In this document: positions 15,841 through 23,359 of the stretch, piece by piece
Layout: each line of letters begins with the position of its first letter
Numbering within the stretch: the first letter of the stretch is position 1
DNA from: CAZZKJ01 sp964654695
Lineage (GTDB): Bacteria > Krumholzibacteriota > Krumholzibacteriia > WVZY01
Assembly: GCA_964654695.1 (NCBI GenBank)
Contig: CAZZKJ010000023.1
Span: 1 to 36,138 of the forward strand
Reading direction: 5' to 3'
DNA length: 36,138 bases
Position numbers and translations under genes: made by a program
The notes under the pieces: generated by a model
What the model was told of the DNA's origin: nothing
What the model saw: only the letters and a program-made list of their open reading frames with translations
The model's database searches: none

Positions 15841-16878
15841 ATGCGAAAAACATTCTTTTTGCTTTTAGTCTGTCAGATCTGCTTTGGAGCCGGAGAGTTT
15901 TCATCGGCAGCGGGTCTCTTCCCTGAAGGCGCCCGTTCGACTGTGACGGTGTATCTCGAGAATGATATCTTCAGCAGGACAGACCAGAATTATACACACG
16001 GCTGCGGCGTTGCGTGGATTTCCGGAGATTTTGCGGCGGACCGAAAGGCGCCTTTTCCGACGCGTCCGTTTTTCAATTTATTGTCCCTGATGGGAACCGG
16101 AGGCGGCAGCAGAAATATCTCCCTGTCTCTTCGGCAAAATATCTACACACCCGAGAATATCGATGAAACACGTCTGATAAGGTATGATCAACCGTACGCA
16201 GGAGTTACATTTTTCCCTATCGGGTTTCACGAAAAAAATTTCTCCAACATGAACTCGCTCGAATTGGATATCGGTATGATAGGTCCGCATTCGTATGCTG
16301 ATCGATCGCAGAAAAAACTTCATGAACTCCTGGACAGCAAGTCGCCCAACGGCTGGAACAACCAGATCAATGATGAATTCATTGTGAATATCAACTTTGA
16401 CCGCCGCTGGCGCTTGTTGAAAAAAGAAATCAAAGGAAAGTTTGGTTATGACATTCTGCCTCATTTGGGCGGAGGCATCGGAAATATGAGATCTTACTTC
16501 AACGCCGGCGCCCAGGCGCGTTTCGGATGGGCGCTGCCGGATAATTTCGGTTCTTATATAATTCAACCTGGATGCGAATGCGCCGTTCCGGATGGAAACA
16601 AAAAAGCTGGAAAAAAGAATTACCCCCTTTTCAGCTTTCATTTATATACCACAATCGACGGGCAGGCCGTATTGAGGGACATATTCCTGGACGGCAACAC
16701 CTTCAGAAAAAGCCACAAAGTGGAAAAACTGCCGCTTGTAGGCGCTCTGACCCTTGGAAGTGCGGTACAGGTCTACAGGTTCAAAATCGATTATTCATAC
16801 GTTATATTAACAAAAATGTTCAGAACGCAGAATGCCTCTCATCTGTTCGGCGGAATCACCTTGTCCCTGATATTGTAA
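15841..16878 (+). CDS. LpxR-family outer-membrane lipid A deacylase homologue (DUF2219)
   Basis: 345 residues with signal peptide (about 1-23) and a beta-barrel. The diagnostic N-terminal strand reads VTVYLENDIFSRTDQNYTHG; Asn41-Asp42 correspond to the conserved Asn-Asp pair near the active site of Salmonella LpxR, and the C-terminus HLFGGITLSLIL fits the last strand. LpxR removes the 3'-acyloxyacyl group from lipid A in the outer membrane. Many DUF2219 members are untested, so the activity is an inference from the family. The ATG has only a weak Shine-Dalgarno. It follows the sulfatase-fold gene by 47 bases and may share its transcript. Confidence 0.85.
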   Translation: MRKTFFLLLVCQICFGAGEFSSAAGLFPEGARSTVTVYLENDIFSRTDQNYTHGCGVAWISGDFAADRKAPFPTRPFFNLLSLMGTGGGSRNISLSLRQNIYTPENIDETRLIRYDQPYAGVTFFPIGFHEKNFSNMNSLELDIGMIGPHSYADRSQKKLHELLDSKSPNGWNNQINDEFIVNINFDRRWRLLKKEIKGKFGYDILPHLGGGIGNMRSYFNAGAQARFGWALPDNFGSYIIQPGCECAVPDGNKKAGKKNYPLFSFHLYTTIDGQAVLRDIFLDGNTFRKSHKVEKLPLVGALTLGSAVQVYRFKIDYSYVILTKMFRTQNASHLFGGITLSLIL

Positions 16879-17161
16879 CCGAGCTCGATTCGACAAACCC
16901 CTCCGCTTGTTTGTTTATGTTTGATTGCGGCGATACGATTTTGCAGCAGAATCGAATTGATATAAATCATGAAAACGACGCGGCAGTTTATCAATTCTGT
17001 GGATAACTGATCAAAACCGGTTGCAGGAGACGGATTTATTATGATAAACCAATTTTCACATCATGAGCGCGGGATTTACAACCGCTCCCGATTTTACCCT
17101 CTTCAAAATATGTGTATGCAGCCAAAAGCTGCGAATTGCTTTAAATCAAAGGAGAGAATAC
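16879..17161 (+). other. Intergenic region upstream of the zinc-ribbon/DUF2085 genes
   Basis: 283 bases without a supported gene, AT-richer than the flanks. It holds an FNR/CRP-like dyad (16957-16970), a short GCAGC/GCTGC stem at 17118-17132, and an unsupported 47-codon frame from 17041. No terminator with a T-run follows the LpxR gene. Confidence 0.5.
16957..16970. promoter_or_regulatory. FNR-like palindrome
   Basis: TTGAT-ATAA-ATCAT matches the FNR consensus TTGAT-N4-ATCAA at nine of ten defined bases. It lies about 190 bases before the zinc-ribbon gene. Such a short AT-rich motif can occur by chance, so it is only a candidate. Confidence 0.3.
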
Positions 17162-17353
17162 ATGGCCACTCCAAATTGGTGTAATCTTTGTAAAAGAAAT
17201 ATTATTCCCACCAAGAAATTCAATTGGCTGATATTTATATTCCTGTGCGGTATATTCTACTTGCCTGTATACCTGCTGCAGAAGAAGAAATGCCCCATTT
17301 GCCAGGGGGATAATTTTGGACCGGCCAAAGCCGATGAACTGACTTCCGATTGA
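17162..17353 (+). CDS. Small membrane protein with split zinc-ribbon (CxxC-TM-CxxC)
   Basis: 63 residues. Cys7 and Cys10 (WCNLCK) are separated from Cys44 and Cys47 (CPICQG) by one hydrophobic stretch at about 21-40. Four Cys in this pattern should form one zinc knuckle-pair with a hydrophobic insert, the same layout as LITAF-like domains, in which the hydrophobic part sits in the membrane and both CxxC arms lie on one face; that similarity is of architecture only. The start is the ATG at 17162, with AAAGGAG at ideal spacing; the frame runs further upstream but without such a site. Its stop overlaps the TTG start of the DUF2085 gene, so the two are probably translated together. Function unknown. 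Confidence 0.8.
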   Translation: MATPNWCNLCKRNIIPTKKFNWLIFIFLCGIFYLPVYLLQKKKCPICQGDNFGPAKADELTSD

Positions 17354-17835
17354 TCCGGATGAACGGACTGAAAAAAACAAAAATAAGATGGGGCATGATG
17401 TTATCTCATCATGCCCCTGTTGATTATGACAGGACCGTCCGGATTCTGAATATGAGAATCTGCTCGCGCTGTCTGGGGGTGCTTGTCGGTATTCTATCCG
17501 GCTGGATCGCGGTCAAAATATTTCCAAGTTATTTTAACGAAACGTTTTCTTTTATTTTAATAGTTTTTTTGCCAATGCCCGCCGTATTCGATTTTTTGGC
17601 GAACGAACTCAAGCGCTTTAACAGCAATAATATACTGCGTTTTATAACCGGAATTCTCCTGGGCATCCCGGTGGGACTGTCCCTGCATCTGTTGAGCCGG
17701 TCAATTTACTTTATGGTTCTTCTGATTTTATGGTATGCAGTCATAGAACTGTTCGCAGCCCTGGTTATGCATGCAAAGGGCCATCTGGGTGATTATATAA
17801 AAAAGTATTCGGCTGCAGTGACCAAAATGCAATAG
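17350..17835 (+). CDS. DUF2085 family membrane protein
   Basis: 161 residues from the TTG at 17350, which overlaps the preceding stop as TTGA; the ATG at 17359 (158 residues) is an equal alternative and neither has a strong Shine-Dalgarno. The N-terminal region carries SHHAPVDYDRTVRI and MRICSRCLGVLVGI, matching the His-x(n)-C-x-R-C-x-G signature of DUF2085 proteins, followed by about four membrane helices. The family has no established function; the conserved His and CxxC suggest metal binding or redox. It is sandwiched between a CxxC mini-protein and a GT-C glycosyltransferase (3 bases after its stop). A perfect 11-bp hairpin sits in codons 14-23. Confidence 0.78.
   Translation: MIRMNGLKKTKIRWGMMLSHHAPVDYDRTVRILNMRICSRCLGVLVGILSGWIAVKIFPSYFNETFSFILIVFLPMPAVFDFLANELKRFNSNNILRFITGILLGIPVGLSLHLLSRSIYFMVLLILWYAVIELFAALVMHAKGHLGDYIKKYSAAVTKMQ
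17370..17417 (-). terminator. Perfect 11-bp hairpin with U-tract on the minus strand, inside the DUF2085 gene
   Basis: GGGGCATGATG (17390-17400) and CATCATGCCCC (17407-17417) pair perfectly around a 6-base loop. Read on the minus strand the stem is followed by ATCTTATTTTTGTTTTTTTC, the form of an intrinsic terminator. All genes nearby are on the plus strand, so it would end antisense RNA. On the plus strand the hairpin overlies the early DUF2085 codons and could affect its translation. Confidence 0.5.
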
Positions 17836-17838
17836 GGT

Positions 17839-19485
17839 TTGCCGTTGAACCATAAACAGGCAAAAAAAACATACGAAGTCATTCTCGGACGGCTCCCCGT
17901 TTTCGCAGTTATTCTTTTTATTCTGCTCTGCGTAGTCAAAACCCCCGTCGGCCGCTATGATGAAGGAATGGCCGCGTACAACGCCCTGCGGGTTTCATCC
18001 GGAGAAATTCCCTATAAAGATTTCTGGGCCATTTATCCTCCCGGACAGTTTTTCGCACTGGCTGCGGTATACAAGATTGCCGGTGCGAGCCTGGCATCGG
18101 TAAGAGCTTATGACACATTGGTTCGTTTCCTCATTTGCCTGCTGTTGTTCGTGTTTGCAGGGCGGGGCTTCAACCGCAGGGCAGCGGTTCCCACATCAAT
18201 TTCGGCTGCAGTCTTGATGTCGGGCGCGGGATCATTCGGCTACTCCGTTTATCCCGCACTCATGTTCGGCATTTTGGCCCTCATTATAGCTCATGAGTTC
18301 ATGCAGTCCGGCCGTCCGGTTTTTGCTCTGTTATCCGGAGTCGCCGCCGGGATCATTGCGGATTTCAGATTGGATATGAGCGCGTACATTCTCATAGCAG
18401 TCATTATCTCGGTCTGCTCTGCGGAAATAAATCGAACCTTGCCGGCCAAACGCCGATTGCCGGGCAGAATCTTCAACACATCCGCCGCCGTTTTGGCCGG
18501 ATTTATTTTGACGGCTCTTCCTGTTTATGGGGCTTTGGGAGCTGCAAGCGGCCTAAAGCCTCTTTGGAATCAACTTTTCATATTTCCCGCTTTCGGATTC
18601 CACAGTGTGCGCACGCTGCCGCTGCCGTCGCTGATTCCCGATCTACAAGGCATTTCCAATATGAAAGACGTGTACCTGAAACTGTCATGGTGGCTGAATT
18701 TTTATATGCCGTTTTGCATCTGTGCTTTTTCTTTTATTTATGAGCTTGGAAAATTCCTTCGCAGGCATACAAACAGAAGCGCCGGCCGGCTTTTGGCCGG
18801 TTTTGCCGGCTTGATGATGTTCGTTCAGGCGGCCAGCCGTTATGATATCCTTCACGTAATGCCGACCGCACTGCTCGCGGTTCTGATTCTTATAGACTGG
18901 ACCTTCGATACAGAAAGCGGTGGGACGCGTCATAAAATACGCCGGCCGTCAGTTTCTTCCCTTATAAAAATTGTTTTTGGAGGCGTCTTTCTGGCCGTAT
19001 TCTTGATGCTGCCTCTCAAAAGCGTTGTAAGCGATTTCATCGAGTATAAACCGTGGGGTTGTTATTCGCATCTCGATCGCGCGGGATGCGTTTTTGTGTC
19101 TCCGGATCAAACCGCGGCCGTCGAGTACATTACGGCGCGTACGAAAAAAGATGAGCCTATATTTGTCGGTGTCTCCAGGCACGACAGGATATTTACAAAC
19201 GATGTTTCCTTTTATTTTCTATCAGGGCGGCCGTGCGCCGCTGCTTACAGCGAACTTCATCCGGGGGTCGCAACTACTTTGAAAGTCCAAAAAGAGATCG
19301 CAGCGGACCTGCTGGCGAAAGACGTTCGCTGGGTAGTACTGTGGAAAGGGCCAGAAACTTTGGAACAAAACGCAAGCTCCGTAAGCAGCGGGATCACATA
19401 TCTCGATGATTTTATCCGGTCGAATTTCAGCGTCGCGGCTTCCTTCGGCAATTATTCCGTATGGACGAAGAGGCGCATTCCGTAA
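17839..19485 (+). CDS. GT-C fold membrane glycosyltransferase (ArnT/PMT-like)
   Basis: 548 residues with about ten to twelve membrane helices and a soluble C-terminal part (from about 410). The first extracytoplasmic loop has Asp41-Glu42 in GRYDEGMAAYNALRVSSGEIPYKDFWAIYPPGQF, the acidic catalytic motif and YPP-type segment typical of GT39/ArnT-like enzymes that use polyprenyl-phosphate sugars. It should add a sugar to a lipid, glycan or protein on the periplasmic side. The start is TTG (17839-17841): no ATG is available and GGG lies just before. It begins 3 bases after the DUF2085 stop. Donor and acceptor unknown; the LpxR homologue upstream makes a lipid A-related target possible but unproven. 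Confidence 0.82.
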   Translation: MPLNHKQAKKTYEVILGRLPVFAVILFILLCVVKTPVGRYDEGMAAYNALRVSSGEIPYKDFWAIYPPGQFFALAAVYKIAGASLASVRAYDTLVRFLICLLLFVFAGRGFNRRAAVPTSISAAVLMSGAGSFGYSVYPALMFGILALIIAHEFMQSGRPVFALLSGVAAGIIADFRLDMSAYILIAVIISVCSAEINRTLPAKRRLPGRIFNTSAAVLAGFILTALPVYGALGAASGLKPLWNQLFIFPAFGFHSVRTLPLPSLIPDLQGISNMKDVYLKLSWWLNFYMPFCICAFSFIYELGKFLRRHTNRSAGRLLAGFAGLMMFVQAASRYDILHVMPTALLAVLILIDWTFDTESGGTRHKIRRPSVSSLIKIVFGGVFLAVFLMLPLKSVVSDFIEYKPWGCYSHLDRAGCVFVSPDQTAAVEYITARTKKDEPIFVGVSRHDRIFTNDVSFYFLSGRPCAAAYSELHPGVATTLKVQKEIAADLLAKDVRWVVLWKGPETLEQNASSVSSGITYLDDFIRSNFSVAASFGNYSVWTKRRIP

Positions 19486-19597
19486 TAATAAATGGAAAAG
19501 AGAAGAAAAAGCTTTATATTATATAAACCATGTGAATTCCGGAGTGCGGTGCTTATTTGTATTTATCCCTGATTACCCAAAAGCAAAGGAGCGCGAC

Positions 19598-20518
19598 ATG
19601 CGAATTATAAAGCCGGCTTATTTGTCATCGGCGTTTTTGATTTTCGCATCTGCAATGATAATTAACAGCGTCGCGGCGGCCGGGACATCAGACGCGGAGT
19701 TCGGCGCCTACTGGTATGCGGGAAAGGCGGAGATAACGAGTTATAATCTCGAGCAGGCGCGTTACGGAGAGGAACGCAACGGCCGCGCGGTTCTCATATT
19801 TGTTACCGAGGATTTCTCGCAAATCAAGCATGTCAAACTGGATAATCCATCAGCGGCGGGCTCAGACCGGGTCAAAGTGCTGAAGATGAATTTCGTTAAG
19901 AAATTTCTTACCGGTATATACCCCTATTCGATGATGACATCGGTGTTCACTCCGGTCAACCGCAAGAGCGATCCGCGTACTCTCAAGATCACGACTTCTT
20001 CGCAGGAATGGTGCGGGCACACTTTCGTTCAGTTGGGGTGGAACGGAGACGAATACAAAGCGCGGCAGTACTCTTATTTCGAGAGCCAGGGAGACAAGAC
20101 CATCTCCTTGGGATCCTCGACCCCTGAAGACGAGATTTGGAATATCATCCGCATCGACCCGTCGATGCTGCCGACGGGTGTCGTATCCATGATTCCCGGC
20201 ACCATGTTTCAGCGCCTGCGGCACGTTGATTGGAGTGCACGCGAGGCCCTGGCGGCGCTCGAACCCGATGCCGACAATGGGAGCCTGATGTCTTATACCA
20301 TTGCTTACGACGATCCTGAAAGAGATCTCATCATACGTTTCAAAAAAGAATTTCCACACGAAATAGAATCATGGGAAGAAAGTTATGTTTCCGGTTGGGG
20401 AAGCGGCGCCCAATCGATGACCACCCGGGCCATGCGCATAAAACGGGTACTCATAGATTATTGGACAAAAAATCATAATGGCGATGAAGTAATTAGAAAA
20501 AAGCTGGGGCTCGACTGA
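19598..20518 (+). CDS. Conserved secreted protein of unknown function
   Basis: 306 residues from the ATG at 19598, which has AAAGGAG at good spacing; the frame extends upstream without a site. A signal peptide (about 1-28, ending VAAAG) precedes a mature domain with an even, non-repetitive sequence. Phrases such as YNLEQARYGEERNGRAVLIF, KKFLTGIYPYSMMTSVF and SSQEWCGHTFVQL look like a conserved family; I recall similar proteins in Bacteroidota databases, sometimes labelled Maf septum inhibitor, a label nothing here supports. One Cys only, no lipobox. It sits alone between a GT-C enzyme and a hybrid kinase; a 112-base gap upstream is AT-rich and may hold its promoter. Confidence 0.75.
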   Translation: MRIIKPAYLSSAFLIFASAMIINSVAAAGTSDAEFGAYWYAGKAEITSYNLEQARYGEERNGRAVLIFVTEDFSQIKHVKLDNPSAAGSDRVKVLKMNFVKKFLTGIYPYSMMTSVFTPVNRKSDPRTLKITTSSQEWCGHTFVQLGWNGDEYKARQYSYFESQGDKTISLGSSTPEDEIWNIIRIDPSMLPTGVVSMIPGTMFQRLRHVDWSAREALAALEPDADNGSLMSYTIAYDDPERDLIIRFKKEFPHEIESWEESYVSGWGSGAQSMTTRAMRIKRVLIDYWTKNHNGDEVIRKKLGLD

Positions 20519-20749
20519 CAGCCCCATATCTGCCTGGAAGCCTGTTCGAAAGATCTCCGGCATCCAGAGGACATCCCGGAAGCATAAAATCTTGATAAAA
20601 AGCACATTATAACACAAGCCGTGATCGTTGAGCAGATGCGCCTCCCGGGAGGGCGCCCTATTCTTGATTGTTTTTTCCCGCCGGTTTGATATATCATTGC
20701 CGAAGCATCTCTTCCTCGCAAAACAAAGTCCCCGGAAGGTTAGCTGTCA

Positions 20750-23293
20750 ATGAGAGCGCTCCGGTATTCGAGTCTCCTGATAATAATTCTATTTGTATGC
20801 TCCTTTATCTTCTATTTTCCTTATAAGAAAGTACGAGAGAAAACCAAACAGTCTGCCCAGTCAATGGAGTACAGCATAGGCCTGCAGGCGAAGAAAGGAA
20901 TAGAAGAATTCTTCAGTCACTACACCACGATGCTGAGTTATCTGTCAAAATCTCCCCACATGATAGATCTGGACGACACCGGCCGGAAAACCATTGACGG
21001 ATTTTATGAACAACATTCAGAGGAAATCAGAGCCGTAACCAGGATAGATGCTAAAGGACGGATCATTTATACGGTGCCGTTCAACCGCAGTGTTATCGGC
21101 AGGGATGTCTCATACCAGGATCATAACCGCTTGATTATCGCCGCTCATCAGCCTGTGGTCAGCGATGTATTCGAAGCCGTTCAGGGCTACAGGACGCTCG
21201 CCTACGCGTTTCCCGTTTTCGATGGAGAGACATATATGGGGAGCTTGTCATTGTTGATTCCTTTCGAAATCATAGCTCGCGATCACGTTGCCGAAATAAA
21301 GACAGGCAAAGGAGGTTTCGCATGGATTATCGGCCGTGACGGCGTTCAGCTTTACAGTCCCTTGTCCCGCGAAGTGGGAAGGCCGGCCATGCGTTCGTTC
21401 GAAGAATCTCCGGAGCTGCTCGAAATGACAAACAGGATGACGTCCGGAAAGCACGGATTTGGAGAATACACTTTTGATCACGGTATATCCGACGGCGGCG
21501 AGCCTCTAAAATATCTCGCGGCATTTACACGAATCGATCTGCCGAATAATTACTGGTCGATCGCAGTAACCGCCCCCGAGAAAGAACTGCTCAGACCCAT
21601 GAACAGTTTCAGGAACAAATGGGGTGTCGTGGTAACGCTGTTTGTCGGGTTGTCGCTGTTTTTTGCATTTATCGTCATAAAAGCATGGGTGATCGTGGAA
21701 GAATCCCGGCGGAGGAAGCATGTTGAGAAAGCCCTGGAACAAAGCGAATCCCGATTCAGCGAACTCGCGCGGCTGCTTCCACAGACGATATTCGAAATCA
21801 GCGCAGAAGGCAGAGTAACATTTCTAAACGAGCAGGGTATGGAGACCACCGGCTATTCGCAAGAGGATCTTGATAAGGGCCTGGACGTTTTGGACCTGCA
21901 AATTCCTTCAGAGAGAAGCAAGGCCAGGGAAAACATATCCAGGATTCTGCAGGGCGAGGACATAGGCCCGAATGAATATACCGTGCATAAGAAAAACGGC
22001 GAAGAGATGCCGTGTCTTATTCACAGCCGGGCGATGCAGAGGGAGGGACAGATCACGGGGCTGACTGGGATTTTGATAGATTTGACCGACATCAAGCGGG
22101 TGGAGGACGAAAAGTTGCGCATGGAGGCTCAGCTCAGGCAGGCGCAGAAAATGGAGGCTATCGGCAGGCTCGCAGGGGGAATCGCGCACGACTTCAACAA
22201 TATTCTCAACGCTGTTATCGGCTACGCCGACCTCGCTGCCCTCAAGATTGCCGACAAACAGGCAGTCAAGGACAGCCTTGAAGCTATTGCCAAGGCCGGT
22301 GACCGCGCCCAGGGTCTGGTCAAGCGCATTCTGGCCTTCAGCAGGAAAAACGACCAGCAGTTCGAGCCCTTGAGCTTGTGTACTCTTATCGGCGACGGAT
22401 TGAAGCTCCTCAGACCGTCGATTCCGTCGGCAATCGATATAAAACTGAAAGCCGATCCCGACTGCGGCAGCATTATGGCCGATGCCACTCAGATGCATCA
22501 GATAATTATCAATCTGGTTACCAACGCCGTGCACGCAATGGACGGCAGGGGCACGATCAACATACAAATAAGCAAAATCTTCTTGTCCGCGGACGACAAA
22601 GCGGGACCGGCGAACCTGGCCCCCGGGCATTATTTGAAATTATCGGTTAAAGATACCGGAAGAGGCATGGACGACAAAATGATCGATCGGATCTTTGATC
22701 CGTTTTTTACAACCAAGAAACCTGATGAAGGAACCGGGATGGGTCTGTCGGTGGTACATGGAATCGTTGAAAGTCACGGCGGAACGATCATGGTGGAAAG
22801 CGCGGTTAAAAAAGGCACGGTGTTTCATGTATTCCTGCCGATGATAAGCGATAAGATACCCGAACGCAAATCTGCCGACGCGCGCTTATTCAGGGGGACG
22901 GGCAGAATAATGTTTGTCGATGACGAGGAGGCGGCTGTAAATATGGCCAAAGGGATACTGGAACATGCCGGATATATTGTAGATACTTTTACCAAACCGC
23001 TGCAGGCCCTCAAGACATTCGAGGATGACTCAGGAAAATACGCATTGGTTATAACCGATCAAACCATGCCCGATATGACGGGCTTGGAACTATCCAAGCG
23101 GGTTCTGAGTATTAAGCCCGTTGTCCCGGTTATACTATGTTCGGGCTACAGTGAATCCATTTCAGAAGAAAAAGCGATGAGCATAGGTATACGATCGTTT
23201 ATAATGAAGCCCGTCAATATGAAAGAACTAACCGGGGTAATAAAAAAATTGCTGAGCGATCAGATAGCGCAAAACGAGATGCATTCCCAGTAA
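20750..23293 (+). CDS. Orphan hybrid sensor histidine kinase (dCache-PAS-HisKA-ATPase-REC)
   Basis: 847 residues. Membrane helix 1 at about 8-24, periplasmic double-Cache sensor domain (about 35-285), helix 2 at about 291-315, PAS domain (about 335-450), HisKA with His480 in GGIAHDFNNILNAVIGYADL, N box around IINLVTNAVHAM (586-597), G1 DTGRGM (635-640), G2 GTGMGL (661-666), and a C-terminal receiver domain (about 718-838) with Asp724/Asp725, phosphoacceptor Asp770 in LVITDQTMPDMTG and Lys820. Cache domains sense small ligands outside the cell. There is no DNA-binding output and no partner regulator beside it, so the phosphorelay target is elsewhere. The ATG at 20750 has GGAAGG about ten bases upstream. 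The 231-base gap before it shows no gene. Confidence 0.92.
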   Translation: MRALRYSSLLIIILFVCSFIFYFPYKKVREKTKQSAQSMEYSIGLQAKKGIEEFFSHYTTMLSYLSKSPHMIDLDDTGRKTIDGFYEQHSEEIRAVTRIDAKGRIIYTVPFNRSVIGRDVSYQDHNRLIIAAHQPVVSDVFEAVQGYRTLAYAFPVFDGETYMGSLSLLIPFEIIARDHVAEIKTGKGGFAWIIGRDGVQLYSPLSREVGRPAMRSFEESPELLEMTNRMTSGKHGFGEYTFDHGISDGGEPLKYLAAFTRIDLPNNYWSIAVTAPEKELLRPMNSFRNKWGVVVTLFVGLSLFFAFIVIKAWVIVEESRRRKHVEKALEQSESRFSELARLLPQTIFEISAEGRVTFLNEQGMETTGYSQEDLDKGLDVLDLQIPSERSKARENISRILQGEDIGPNEYTVHKKNGEEMPCLIHSRAMQREGQITGLTGILIDLTDIKRVEDEKLRMEAQLRQAQKMEAIGRLAGGIAHDFNNILNAVIGYADLAALKIADKQAVKDSLEAIAKAGDRAQGLVKRILAFSRKNDQQFEPLSLCTLIGDGLKLLRPSIPSAIDIKLKADPDCGSIMADATQMHQIIINLVTNAVHAMDGRGTINIQISKIFLSADDKAGPANLAPGHYLKLSVKDTGRGMDDKMIDRIFDPFFTTKKPDEGTGMGLSVVHGIVESHGGTIMVESAVKKGTVFHVFLPMISDKIPERKSADARLFRGTGRIMFVDDEEAAVNMAKGILEHAGYIVDTFTKPLQALKTFEDDSGKYALVITDQTMPDMTGLELSKRVLSIKPVVPVILCSGYSESISEEKAMSIGIRSFIMKPVNMKELTGVIKKLLSDQIAQNEMHSQ

Positions 23294-23359
23294 TTATTCC
23301 GCATGTTTTTAATAATGAATAAACAAAAGAAAACTGGATTCCCAAAAAGAGAGGTTTTT

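Noticed and set aside
17041..17185. Short frame starting ATGATAAACC upstream of the zinc-ribbon gene
   Set aside because: Fewer than 50 codons, poor ribosome-site spacing, and it runs into the well-supported start of the next gene in another frame.
20638..20656. GC-rich near-palindrome GCGCCTCCCGGGAGGGCGC before the hybrid kinase
   Set aside because: It looks like a terminator stem, but the T-rich tract is about ten bases away and the stem needs a bulge, so it is not claimed.
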